Positions 14,938 through 22,824 of a DNA stretch of 27,673 bases are shown here, in pieces. The stretch spans positions 4,066 to 31,738 of the forward strand of contig DISD01000071.1 in NCBI GenBank assembly GCA_002435715.1, given 5' to 3'. Each line of letters starts with the position of its first letter. The first letter of the stretch is position 1. The stretch is from Rhodospirillaceae bacterium UBA6219 (GTDB lineage Bacteria; Pseudomonadota; Alphaproteobacteria; Rhodospirillales; Magnetospirillaceae). The notes beneath the pieces were generated by a model. That model worked only from the letters and a program-made list of their open reading frames with translations. It was not told the DNA's origin and did no database searches. Position numbers and translations under genes: made by a program.

Positions 14938-15967
14938 CCACCGCCACGTTCTGGCCGCAGCCCCAATCGCAATGGCATTTCTTCGCCGGATGGGAGGCCT
15001 GGAAGGCGGCCATTCCCTGACGGGCCACCGCCGCCACGTCGTAATCGCCTTGGCGGACATTGCCCATGGAATGCATCAGCGGTTCGCACGGGCGAACATC
15101 GCCTTGTTCCGATATCACCAAAATCTTGCTGCCGGCATTGCAATAGCGGCCCAGGCTTTGTTCCCGTTCCCATTTGCTGCGCAGGTTTTCCTTGGCCCGC
15201 TTGACCAGACGGGCCAGGCGCATGGCCAGTCCCTGCTGCTGGCTGCGCGCCGTGTTCAAAGCCTCGACCCGGCGCAATAAGCCCCGGTAATGGTCCCGAT
15301 CCAGGCCGCTTTTGCTGTCAGTCGAGCAATTGCCATGGGCCATGGCGACAATCAACCGATCAAACGGCAGATGCTGGTCGGCATAGTCCACCAATTCCTC
15401 GATGGCATCGCGGTTGAAGGCGCTGTAAGTGGCGACGATCTTCACCGACAGATTGCGGTGCTTGGCTTTCAACGCCGCCAAGCCCTGCAATGTCTGCGTC
15501 ACCTTGTCGAACAGGCCCGGAATCTTGCGGATATCGTCATGGACCTTGCCCACCCCGTCGATGGAGACATGGGCTTCGAACGGCACATCGGGGTTGTCGC
15601 CGCACACCTTGTCGAAGCTTTCCACCACACGTTCGGGCATGGACCCATTGGTCGGCAGGCTGACCGCCAAGGGCCGGCAATGGCGGGCGGCGGCATCCAT
15701 GATCCGCCCCATATCGCGGCGCAGAAACGGCTCGCCGCCGGAAAAGCTGACATAGGGGACGAAACCCAGGCGGGCAAAAAGGATTTCGATCTCTTCGGAT
15801 TTTAATTCGTGCGGCAGATTCTCGGTCGCGCTCTCGATTTCTTCCAGATAGAAGCACATGGAACAGCGGGCATTGCAGCGCGCGGTCACGAAAAAGATCA
15901 GATGAAACGGCCCCGGAAGCACCAATGCCCGCAACACCGCGCGGGCCAAGGTCACCAAATGCTTCAT
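14897..15967 (-). CDS. Radical SAM protein with C-terminal SPASM-like cysteine region
   Basis: This 356-residue protein has the radical-SAM cluster motif C31-x3-C35-x2-C38 (TARCNARCSMCFYLEE), GGEP at 77-80 and a strand HVSIDGVG typical of SPASM-associated enzymes. The C-terminal region carries Cys276, Cys294, Cys331, Cys333 and Cys337 (GRYCNAGS, VRPCEPL, KKCHCDWGCGQN), consistent with at least one auxiliary iron-sulfur cluster. A substrate is not evident: no small precursor peptide gene is seen beside it. It sits at the end of a minus-strand trio with a GT2 and a membrane protein (ATGA overlap with the GT2 stop), so a role in modifying a sugar or lipid-linked precursor is possible but speculative. 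Confidence 0.83.
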   Translation of the reverse strand: MKHLVTLARAVLRALVLPGPFHLIFFVTARCNARCSMCFYLEEIESATENLPHELKSEEIEILFARLGFVPYVSFSGGEPFLRRDMGRIMDAAARHCRPLAVSLPTNGSMPERVVESFDKVCGDNPDVPFEAHVSIDGVGKVHDDIRKIPGLFDKVTQTLQGLAALKAKHRNLSVKIVATYSAFNRDAIEELVDYADQHLPFDRLIVAMAHGNCSTDSKSGLDRDHYRGLLRRVEALNTARSQQQGLAMRLARLVKRAKENLRSKWEREQSLGRYCNAGSKILVISEQGDVRPCEPLMHSMGNVRQGDYDVAAVARQGMAAFQASHPAKKCHCDWGCGQNVAVVSHPRFWARFLKS

Positions 15968-16782
15968 GGCTTGCGCCCCATGGCCAGTACTCTTTTGATG
16001 GTTTCACGGTTCAGCCCCAAGGCCCGAACCGCCCCGATGCCCAAGGCGATGACCGTCGCCACCACATAGGCCGAAGCCCCCAGCCGCAGCCGGCGCACCG
16101 CATAATAACGATGGGTCAGTCCCATCCATATATGTCGTGGCGTCGACAAACGAAAGGTCAAGCCATCGGCTCTTTCCCGTTTGACCACCAAAATCTCGGG
16201 CAGGTTCCCCGCTTTGCCGGAACCCAGCAGGTCGGTGAACAGCCGGTAATCCTCGCCGTGACGCAGATGTTCGGGGAAACCACCATGGGCCAGATAGGCA
16301 TCGCGACGAATGATGGCGGTGGTATTGGCGATGGTGCAGCTTTGCGCCAGACCGCGCCTGATCGCCTTGTCGTCCAACGGTCGGGTGACCTGGGCGGTGG
16401 TGCCGTAATCGCTTTCCAGACGAAAGAAACTGCCCGACAGCACAAGATCGGGATTGGCATCCATGTATTGGACCTGACGGGCCAGACGTTGCGGCAAAGC
16501 CACGTCATCCGCATCCAAAATGGCCAGATAACGCCCCCTGGCCACCGCTGCCCCCTGATTGCGCGCCGCCGATGGCCCCTGGTTCCGGGGCAGGCGCAGC
16601 AAGGTCAGGCGGGGATCGTCGTAAGCCGCGACCAAACGGGGTGTTTCATCGGTGGAGGCGTCGTCGATGACGATCACCTCGAAATGGTCCAAGGATTGGT
16701 TCAGAAGGCTGCGCAGACAGGCATCGATATGCCGGGCGCCGTTATGGACCGCCACCAGCACGCTGACATGAGGGGTCGTCAT
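15964..16782 (-). CDS. Family 2 glycosyltransferase (GT-A fold)
   Basis: This 272-residue protein has a GT2 catalytic domain. The nucleotide-sugar binding N terminus is VSVLVAVHNGARHIDACLRSLLNQS, followed by IDDASTDETP and the metal-binding DADD at 90-93 (YLAILDADDVALPQRL). Acceptor-side features include HGGFPEHLRHGEDYRLFTDLL, where the HGED-like segment resembles the catalytic ED motif. A hydrophobic stretch near the C terminus (YVVATVIALGIGAVRAL) may dock it to the membrane. The ATG forms an ATGA overlap with the upstream membrane-protein gene, which fixes the start over a longer frame beginning at 16842. Donor and acceptor sugars cannot be read from the sequence. Confidence 0.88.
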   Translation of the reverse strand: MTTPHVSVLVAVHNGARHIDACLRSLLNQSLDHFEVIVIDDASTDETPRLVAAYDDPRLTLLRLPRNQGPSAARNQGAAVARGRYLAILDADDVALPQRLARQVQYMDANPDLVLSGSFFRLESDYGTTAQVTRPLDDKAIRRGLAQSCTIANTTAIIRRDAYLAHGGFPEHLRHGEDYRLFTDLLGSGKAGNLPEILVVKRERADGLTFRLSTPRHIWMGLTHRYYAVRRLRLGASAYVVATVIALGIGAVRALGLNRETIKRVLAMGRKP

Positions 16783-17957
16783 CGGCGGATCGCCCTGTTC
16801 AAAGCCAATTGCCCCCCGCGATAGCCCAGCATCACCATGCACAGGGCCAGGGGCGTCAATTGCCGCCCCATCTCGGACGGATAGGACGCGGTGAAGAAGC
16901 CAAGCCCCACCACGATCAGACCGCCGACCACCAGACCCAAAGCCGCCAAGGCATCTTCACGCCACCGAGCCTGCTCGCCGTGATCCTCGAAGCACCAGCC
17001 GATCAAGCCACCCAGCAGGCCGGCCCCCCCGGCCAACAGGGTCATGGTCGCGGTATTGGCGATGACGATTTTGTACCAGGCAAAGTTCAGTCGCACATAA
17101 TCCGCCATGGACAGACCGGCCCCGGTGCTGACCTTGCTGCCCTTCAGAGTGAATATGGCGGCGGCGATGGCGGCGACGGTCATGGCCACCACCCCAACCA
17201 GAACCAGACGGCGCAAGGCGGTGACCGCATCGGCCCGGCCCGTGGCCCAAAAGGCGTGGACCGCCAAAGCGACGCCGAACACCAATCCCAAATGTTCGAA
17301 GGTCAGCTGTGCCAACACCGTCAAAACCACGATCTGTGGCCAGGTCTTGTCGCGGCACCGGGCAATGTAAAGCGCCATGATGCCCATGAAGCCGATGGCC
17401 GCCCAGTCGTGGTTCCGCAACATGTCGGCATAAAGATAAAACGACCGCGGCCAATCGGCGACCAGGGACCCCAGCCGGAAGAACAGGCTGACCACACTGG
17501 GATGCCACCCCAAAATGGCACCGAACAACACCAGCAGCAAAACCGAGCGGCCAATCAAGCTGCGCGTCCACGACAGCGCCAGGACCAGAAGCGGCGCCAG
17601 CATCAACACCACGAAGGTCAAATAGGATGCCACCGGCACCAAAAGACCGCCGGCCACCTGATCCTGTGCCGGATTGATCGGCCAGGGGTTATAGTCGTAA
17701 AGCCAAGCCGCTTCGACATTCCAATGGGCCAAAGCGGTCAAACCGGTAAAAACCTGCTGCAGGGTCAAGCCGATCAACGAGGCCATCAAGCGGAAATTCG
17801 GGCGCCAGGCTAGCGATGGCGCGAACGGGTTATCAAAGGGGTGGCCGGACCAATTTGGTTGCAGTATCGGCAGCCCTTTGAACAGCGCCGCTTCAAGCGC
17901 CAAGATCAGAAACAGCGTGACGATGGCCGCCGTCGCCATGGAAGCTTTCTTGGTCAT
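16779..17957 (-). CDS. Polytopic membrane protein of unknown function
   Basis: This protein of about 392 residues has roughly 9-10 hydrophobic segments, beginning with MATAAIVTLFLILALEAALF. Distinct sequence features are a periplasm-sized loop with HPFDNPFAPSLAWRPNF, a short WPRSFYLYADMLRNHDW loop and a positively charged C terminus. I do not recognise the family. Size, topology and the neighbouring GT2 suggest a glycan-assembly membrane protein, such as a GT-C-like enzyme or polymerase, but no catalytic motif is clear. Starts at 17996 and 17993 are possible; 17957 is chosen because AGCAGG precedes it at suitable spacing. It is divergent from the sqdB-like gene, with about 140 bp between starts, and overlaps the GT2 by 4 bp. 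Confidence 0.7.
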   Translation of the reverse strand: MTKKASMATAAIVTLFLILALEAALFKGLPILQPNWSGHPFDNPFAPSLAWRPNFRLMASLIGLTLQQVFTGLTALAHWNVEAAWLYDYNPWPINPAQDQVAGGLLVPVASYLTFVVLMLAPLLVLALSWTRSLIGRSVLLLVLFGAILGWHPSVVSLFFRLGSLVADWPRSFYLYADMLRNHDWAAIGFMGIMALYIARCRDKTWPQIVVLTVLAQLTFEHLGLVFGVALAVHAFWATGRADAVTALRRLVLVGVVAMTVAAIAAAIFTLKGSKVSTGAGLSMADYVRLNFAWYKIVIANTATMTLLAGGAGLLGGLIGWCFEDHGEQARWREDALAALGLVVGGLIVVGLGFFTASYPSEMGRQLTPLALCMVMLGYRGGQLALNRAIRR

Positions 17958-18038
17958 ACCCGCCTGCTGAACACCCTTGGCCTGCGGCGGCATCATGCCC
18001 GCGCCCGTTGAGCAGGGTCAATCGGGTTGTGGCGCGTA

Positions 18039-18068
18039 TTGACGGCAGCGAAAGTTTGTCGCTATTTC
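18039..18068 (+). promoter_or_regulatory. Candidate promoter of the sqdB-like/epimerase operon
   Basis: TTGACG (18039-18044) and TATTTC (18063-18068) are spaced by 18 bp. Start near 18075 would give a leader of about 26 nt containing a good ribosome site, AAGGGGA (18088-18094), 6 bp before the GTG at 18101. Sequence inference only. Confidence 0.5.
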
Positions 18069-18100
18069 CTCGCCACACCATTTCGTCAAGGGGACAGCGC

Positions 18101-19267
18101 GTGAAGATTGTCATTCTGGGAGGCGACGGTTTCTGCGGTTGGCCCACCGCCCTGCACCTGTCGGCGCAAGGACACGACATCACCATCGTCGACAATCTGT
18201 CGCGGCGAAATATCGATAACGAGCTGGAAGTCACTTCACTGACCCCCATCCGCCCCATGGGCGAGCGTCTGGCGGCGTGGCAGGAACTGACCGGCAAACA
18301 GATCAGCTTCCTGAATTTCGACGTGGCCCAGCATTATCACCGGCTGTTGACCCTGCTGCGCGAGATCAAGCCCGATGCGGTGGTTCATTTCGCCGAACAA
18401 CGCGCCGCGCCTTATTCCATGAAGTCGTCTTATCACAAGCGCTATACGGTTTCGAACAACCTGAACGCCACCAACAACTTGCTGGCGGCGGTGGTCGAAT
18501 CGGAATGCGACACCCATGTGGTGCATTTGGGCACCATGGGCGTCTATGGCTATGGCACCGCCGGCATCGCCATCCCCGAAGGCTATCTGCAGGTCAAGGT
18601 CGAGACCGAAGACGGCCAGGAAATCCGTCAGGAAATCCTGTATCCGGCCAATCCCGGCAGCATCTATCACATGACCAAGACCCAGGATCAGCTGCTGTTC
18701 GCCTTTTATAACAAGAACGACAAGCTGAAGATCACCGACCTGCATCAGGGCATCGTCTGGGGTACCCAGACCGAGGAAACCCGCATGGATGAACGGTTGA
18801 TCAACCGCTTTGATTATGACGGCGATTACGGCACCGTGCTGAACCGCTTCCTGATGCAAGCGGCGGTGAATTATCCGCTGACCGTGCACGGCACCGGTGG
18901 CCAGACCCGGGCTTTCATCAATATTCAAGACACCGTGCGCTGTGTCGCTTTGGCCATCGACAATCCGCCGCAGCAGGGCGAACGGGTGCGCATCATGAAC
19001 CAGATGACCGAAACCCATCGGGTGAAGGATCTGGCGGAATTGGTGGCCGGCATTACCGGCGCCTCCATCCAGATGGTGGAAAATCCCCGCGCCGAGGCCG
19101 ATGAAAACGACCTTTTGGTGGAAAACCGCCATTTGCTGAGCCTGGGCCTGCAACCCATCACCCTTGAGGCCGGCTTGCTAAGCGAAGTCACCGAAATCGC
19201 CCGGCGTTTCGCCGATCGCTGTGACGTCAGCAAGATCCCCTGCGTGTCCAAGTGGCGGAATAAGTGA
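18101..19267 (+). CDS. sqdB: SqdB-type NAD-dependent UDP-sulfoquinovose synthase homologue
   Basis: This 388-residue extended SDR protein resembles SqdB, which makes UDP-sulfoquinovose from UDP-glucose and sulfite. Visible hallmarks are the NAD motif GGDGFCG (7-13), the SqdB-like VDNLSRRNIDNELEVTSLTP and HFAEQRAAPYSMKS. The active-site residues are Thr145 (LGTMGVYGYG), Tyr189 and Lys193 (SIYHMTKTQDQ). The late signatures are DLHQGIVWGTQTEET, DERLINRFDYDGDYGTVLNRF and GTGGQTRAFINIQDTVRC. These match SqdB rather than ordinary GalE-type epimerases. The start is GTG with a good ribosome site; a longer frame to 18008 lacks support. A second SDR gene follows after 1 bp. No SqdX/SqdD glycosyltransferase for sulfolipid is in the window, so the sugar may go to a glycan. 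Confidence 0.82.
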   Translation: MKIVILGGDGFCGWPTALHLSAQGHDITIVDNLSRRNIDNELEVTSLTPIRPMGERLAAWQELTGKQISFLNFDVAQHYHRLLTLLREIKPDAVVHFAEQRAAPYSMKSSYHKRYTVSNNLNATNNLLAAVVESECDTHVVHLGTMGVYGYGTAGIAIPEGYLQVKVETEDGQEIRQEILYPANPGSIYHMTKTQDQLLFAFYNKNDKLKITDLHQGIVWGTQTEETRMDERLINRFDYDGDYGTVLNRFLMQAAVNYPLTVHGTGGQTRAFINIQDTVRCVALAIDNPPQQGERVRIMNQMTETHRVKDLAELVAGITGASIQMVENPRAEADENDLLVENRHLLSLGLQPITLEAGLLSEVTEIARRFADRCDVSKIPCVSKWRNK

Positions 19268-19268
19268 C

Positions 19269-20213
19269 GTGAAGCGTATCGTCATCACCGGCGGTGCCGG
19301 ATTCATCGGCAGCAATCTGGTGCAATACCTTAGCCAACGCGATGATTGTGCCATCACCGTCGTCGATGACGAATCCTTGGGGCGGCGCAGCGATGTCGAA
19401 CCTTTCGGCATCCATTTCGTCAAAGGCGACTTCCGCGATCCGACACTGATGGAACCGGTGCTGAAAGACGCCCATACCCTGGTGCATTTCGCCGCCGATA
19501 CCCGGGTGATGGATTCCATCGCCGACCCGGACCGCAATTTCGAAATCAATGTCGTCGGCAGTTATAAGCTGCTGCGCATGGCGCAGACGGCGGGTGTCCG
19601 TCAGGTGATCAACGCTTCGACCGGTGGCGCCATTCTGGGTGAGGCCCCCGCCCCGGTGCATGAAGAGATGCCGGCTCGGCCGCTGGCCCCCTATGGGGCC
19701 TCGAAATTGGCGGTCGAGGGCTATTGCTCGGCTTTCGCCGGTGCCTATGGACTGCACTGCGCCTCTTTGCGGTTTTCCAATATTTTCGGGCCGCGCTCTT
19801 ATCACAAGGGCAGCGTGGTCGCCCATTTCTTCAAGGCTATCTTGAACCACCTGCCCATCACCGTTTATGGCGATGGCAGCCAGATCCGCGACTATCTGTT
19901 CGTCGGCGATTTGGTGATTGGAATCACAAAAGCTATGGATGGCGGGGTCAATGGCGTCTTCCAGCTAGGCAGCGGCCGGCCGGTGACCTTGAACCAATTG
20001 ATCGACACCATGCGCCAAGTCGTGGGTTCGGATTATCCGCTGGATGTCCGTTACGCCGATTTCCGCCCCGGCGAAATTCGCGAAACCTGGTGCGACATCA
20101 GCAAGTCCCGCAATGGCTTGGGCTTTTCGCCCGATACGTCCTTGTTCGATGGTCTTAGCCAGACTTGGACGTGGTTCCGCGAAGCCCACGCCGATGGCAG
20201 GCTGTCAAATTAG
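19269..20213 (+). CDS. NAD-dependent epimerase/dehydratase (extended SDR)
   Basis: This 314-residue protein has the classic extended-SDR layout. The NAD-binding TGGAGFIGS (7-15) and Asp near 33-34 (VVDDESLGRR) select NAD. GDFRDP and LVHFAADTRV follow, and the active site is Ser117/Thr118 with Tyr142-x3-Lys146 (YGASKLAVEGYC). The nucleotide-sugar region is RFSNIFGPRS...VYGDGSQIRDYLFVGDL. It most resembles UDP-glucose/GlcNAc 4-epimerases; exact specificity is undetermined. It begins with GTG one base after the sqdB-like stop, so the two are likely co-translated and may act on the same nucleotide sugar in sequence. Its 3' end overlaps the convergent flippase gene by 9 bp. Confidence 0.88.
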   Translation: MKRIVITGGAGFIGSNLVQYLSQRDDCAITVVDDESLGRRSDVEPFGIHFVKGDFRDPTLMEPVLKDAHTLVHFAADTRVMDSIADPDRNFEINVVGSYKLLRMAQTAGVRQVINASTGGAILGEAPAPVHEEMPARPLAPYGASKLAVEGYCSAFAGAYGLHCASLRFSNIFGPRSYHKGSVVAHFFKAILNHLPITVYGDGSQIRDYLFVGDLVIGITKAMDGGVNGVFQLGSGRPVTLNQLIDTMRQVVGSDYPLDVRYADFRPGEIRETWCDISKSRNGLGFSPDTSLFDGLSQTWTWFREAHADGRLSN

Positions 20214-21455
20214 CCGCTTCCGGCTGCGCCCGACGTCCAAAGCCACCAGTCCTGCGTAATACAGCAAAACCGCCCAGCCGAACCAAGCAAAGCGCAGGGC
20301 CAGCCCTGAAGACGACAGGTCGCCCAGCAATTCGAACGCTCCAAAAGCCGCAATCGGCGCCAGAAGATGCAAGGAATGCCAGACAGTACCGCGTGCCGTC
20401 TGCATGACCACCAAGACCCGGACCAGCACCAAGGGAACAGTGGTGAAGCCCATGACGGCGATCTGGCTGTCCCGGCAGCCGGCGATGCCGATACCGCCGC
20501 TGCACAACAAATCGCTTCCCAGCCACAGCACCACCGCCGCCCCCAAGGACAGCACGGCCGTGGCCACCAGACTTTTGACGATGGGCATGGGAAAGGCCGT
20601 CCGGTCAGGATGTTCCAATGCCATGGGAAATGCCACTTGCAGGACCGGCAAGGTCAGGGTGACGATGGTCTTGGGCAGGACCGCACTGGCAGCATAAAAC
20701 CCAAGTTCCATCCTATCTATGGACAAATGACCGATAATCAAATCAAAAAAGCATAAAGACAATGATAGGCAGTAACACAAAGAAAAAGGCAACAGACCCG
20801 ACAATTTATGGATATCTATGATATCGGCTTGTCCTGTTTTTTCTTTACCGATGAAAATCCATATGGTCGCCAATACCCCCGAGAGCGCCAGCCCGATCAG
20901 CCCGGGCCACGCCATATTGGTCAGCGCCAGCAGCGCCAAGCCCAGGACAAACCGCCCCCCCATCCAACCCAAGCCCAGCAGGCCCAGGCGAAACACCTGT
21001 TGGGTGGATTGCAAAAAGCCCCGCCCCACATCCACCAGATAGGTGGACCACGTCACCAAGACGATGCCCACGACCACGAACAGGGACTGAATCCCCACCA
21101 AAGTCCCTAAAAGCGCCAAAACCAAGGTCAAACCCAAGGCCACCAAGCCACCCCACCGCACCACCAGCCAGGCAAAGTGCCGGGTGGCGTGAAATTTGGC
21201 GGGCAGATCAAGGCCCTGCATCTGCCGGCTAAGGTGAAAGGCCAAGACGGTGGACGGCGCGGTCAGCACGATGATCAGCGACAACGCCACATAGAAGCTG
21301 GCGAAATCCGCCGCCGGCAGGATTTTCGCCGCCCCATAGGACAGGGCGAAATTCAGCACCAGACCTGGGCCCAGCATGAACAGCAAGATGGCCACGCGAC
21401 GAAACACGGACTGGGCCCAACCGCTTTCGGCCTGCCGCCTAAACACTGATTCCAT
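20205..21455 (-). CDS. Oligosaccharide flippase / Wzx-like MATE-family membrane protein
   Basis: This protein of about 416 residues has roughly 12 hydrophobic segments and no soluble domain. The N-terminal LNFALSYGAAKILPAADFASFYVAL pattern resembles Wzx/RfbX-type exporters that flip lipid-linked oligosaccharides across the inner membrane. It lies among glycosyltransferases and epimerases, which supports that role. The start MESVFRRQAES (21455) is chosen over one at 21509, although neither has a clear ribosome site. Bases about 20700-20870, inside the gene, are strikingly A/T-rich compared with the rest and encode the LSGLLPFSLCYCLSLSLCFF region, perhaps a recombined patch. Family placement is by topology and weak motif only. 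Confidence 0.7.
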   Translation of the reverse strand: MESVFRRQAESGWAQSVFRRVAILLFMLGPGLVLNFALSYGAAKILPAADFASFYVALSLIIVLTAPSTVLAFHLSRQMQGLDLPAKFHATRHFAWLVVRWGGLVALGLTLVLALLGTLVGIQSLFVVVGIVLVTWSTYLVDVGRGFLQSTQQVFRLGLLGLGWMGGRFVLGLALLALTNMAWPGLIGLALSGVLATIWIFIGKEKTGQADIIDIHKLSGLLPFSLCYCLSLSLCFFDLIIGHLSIDRMELGFYAASAVLPKTIVTLTLPVLQVAFPMALEHPDRTAFPMPIVKSLVATAVLSLGAAVVLWLGSDLLCSGGIGIAGCRDSQIAVMGFTTVPLVLVRVLVVMQTARGTVWHSLHLLAPIAAFGAFELLGDLSSSGLALRFAWFGWAVLLYYAGLVALDVGRSRKRLI

Positions 21456-21570
21456 GTTAAAATCGCGCACTGATCTGGACCTTGTCCGGCATCGCGTTAA
21501 GCTGCACACCTTGACCGGGACACCAGCTTGTGAAATGAGCAGTGTCTGTACTGTAACTGGGTCCCCGGTG

Positions 21571-22374
21571 ATGAACCACTTCCTTCTTTCGGTCGTTATC
21601 CCCGTCTATAACGAAGAACAGGTGCTTGCCGCCAATACCCGCTATCTGGCGGGGGAATTCGACCGTATCGTCGGGTCCGGGGCCTGGCAATTCGTCATCG
21701 TCGACAATGGCAGCACCGACGCCACCCCGGTTTTGCTGCGCCAGGTCGCCGAAACCTGGCCGACCAAGATTCTGCACGCGGTCGAGCCCAATTACGGCAA
21801 GGCGCTGCGCACCGGCTTGGAAGGCGCCGATACCGAATGGGTCCATTCCATCGATATCGAACAATGGGACATCCCGTTTTTCGAATGGGCGTGGAACAAC
21901 CGCGAACAGCACGACATCTTCATCGGCTCCAAACGCGCCGACCCCACCTTGAACCGCCAGCCGGTCTATCGAAAGTTCCTTAGCTGGGGCCTGAACTGCC
22001 TGATCCAGCTGTTCTTCGAACATATGGGCACCGATACCCACGGCCCCAAACTGTTGCGCCTAAGCGCGCTCAAGCCCATCATTGCCCAATGCCGCATGAG
22101 CCGGGGCCAATTCGATACCGAATTCGTGCTGCGTTCCGTGCGTGCAGGCCTGCGTCTGGTGGAAGCCCCGGTGATTTACGAGGAACAGCGCCCGGCCCGA
22201 CGTCTAATGCTTGAGAAAATCTATATCAACATCCGGGAATTCAACCGGCTGCGCATCATGATGAAGGGTATCGGCTTTTCCGGCCTAGTCCGCTATCGCC
22301 GGGTTTGCCGCGAGGATGTGCTGGCCCAATCCCAGGCCTCCAGCGAGGCGGCAAATTGGATTCATACCCCCTGA
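21571..22374 (+). CDS. Family 2 glycosyltransferase, dolichyl-phosphate-mannose-synthase-like, with atypical metal motif
   Basis: This 267-residue protein opens LSVVIPVYNEEQVLAANTRY, followed by FVIVDNGSTDATP and NYGKALRTGLEGADTEWV, the polyprenyl-phosphate GT2 (DPM1/ArnC-like) layout. The usual DAD/DXD metal motif is replaced by HSIDIEQWD (Asp95, Glu97). Further conserved-looking parts are IFIGSKRADPTLNR, TDTHGPKLLRLSAL and SRGQFDTEFVLRSVRAGLRLVEAPV, the last like the QF-x-D/E segment of the family. There is no C-terminal membrane anchor, so it is probably soluble or peripheral. The start at 21571 is set where similarity begins; upstream in-frame ATGs lack support. It is divergent from the flippase gene by about 115 bp. 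The stop lies in an 18-bp tandem repeat. Confidence 0.82.
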   Translation: MNHFLLSVVIPVYNEEQVLAANTRYLAGEFDRIVGSGAWQFVIVDNGSTDATPVLLRQVAETWPTKILHAVEPNYGKALRTGLEGADTEWVHSIDIEQWDIPFFEWAWNNREQHDIFIGSKRADPTLNRQPVYRKFLSWGLNCLIQLFFEHMGTDTHGPKLLRLSALKPIIAQCRMSRGQFDTEFVLRSVRAGLRLVEAPVIYEEQRPARRLMLEKIYINIREFNRLRIMMKGIGFSGLVRYRRVCREDVLAQSQASSEAANWIHTP

Positions 22375-22405
22375 TCTTCACGTTTTGCCTGATCTTCACG
22401 TTTTG
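22370..22405 (+). repeat. Perfect 18-bp tandem duplication at a gene junction
   Basis: CCTGATCTTCACGTTTTG occurs twice head to tail (22370-22387 and 22388-22405) without mismatch. The first copy holds the TGA stop of the GT2 gene; the second ends 11 bp before the start of the coiled-coil gene. Only two copies are present. Confidence 0.95.
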
Positions 22406-22416
22406 AGAGACTGAAA

Positions 22417-22746
22417 ATGACTGATACCGATCGCCTGCTCGCCGAAATCGAGGAATTGCGCCAGGAAAATGCCGCCCTGCGGGCCGAGATCGAGGAATTG
22501 CGCTTCGAGGCCGATCTGGACGCCTGCCATGCCGCCGGCCTATCGGCCCAGTTGCGCGCCATCATCGCCGAGGGCGATGCCTGCCCCAGCAAGGCCGCCC
22601 ATCCGCTGCTGGAGCGTGCCCCTTACGTCAATGACCGCACCGGCGAAAGCATGACCAAGACCCGATCCTATCCGCTGTACCGCGAGGCCTTTGACGCCGA
22701 AGCCGCCGAATGCGGCATCGAACAGCCGGAAAAGCACCGCGCCTAA
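22417..22746 (+). CDS. Small coiled-coil protein of unknown function
   Basis: This 109-residue protein has a clear heptad region at residues 7-34, where leucines and charged residues repeat (LLAEIEELRQENAALRAEIE, then EELRFEADL), predicting a parallel or trimeric coiled coil. The remainder is polar and ends in EQPEKHRA, with no signal peptide or membrane segment. A weak ribosome site, GAGAG, lies 8 bp before the ATG. Composition (coherent heptads, consistent third-position GC) supports real coding rather than chance. I do not recognise a family. It follows the GT2 gene by 42 bp and may share its transcript; a convergent spacer with a hairpin follows. Confidence 0.72.
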   Translation: MTDTDRLLAEIEELRQENAALRAEIEELRFEADLDACHAAGLSAQLRAIIAEGDACPSKAAHPLLERAPYVNDRTGESMTKTRSYPLYREAFDAEAAECGIEQPEKHRA

Positions 22747-22824
22747 GCCGGAGGGCGTCCTGATCGGGCTGCCGCGCCCCCCACCTGGACCGAACCATTG
22801 GGGCAGCAATTACCCACCACGATA

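Noticed and set aside
16809..17813. 334-residue plus-strand frame
   Set aside because: It is a Gln/His-rich shadow of the membrane-protein gene, whose hydrophobic codons generate this composition on the other strand.
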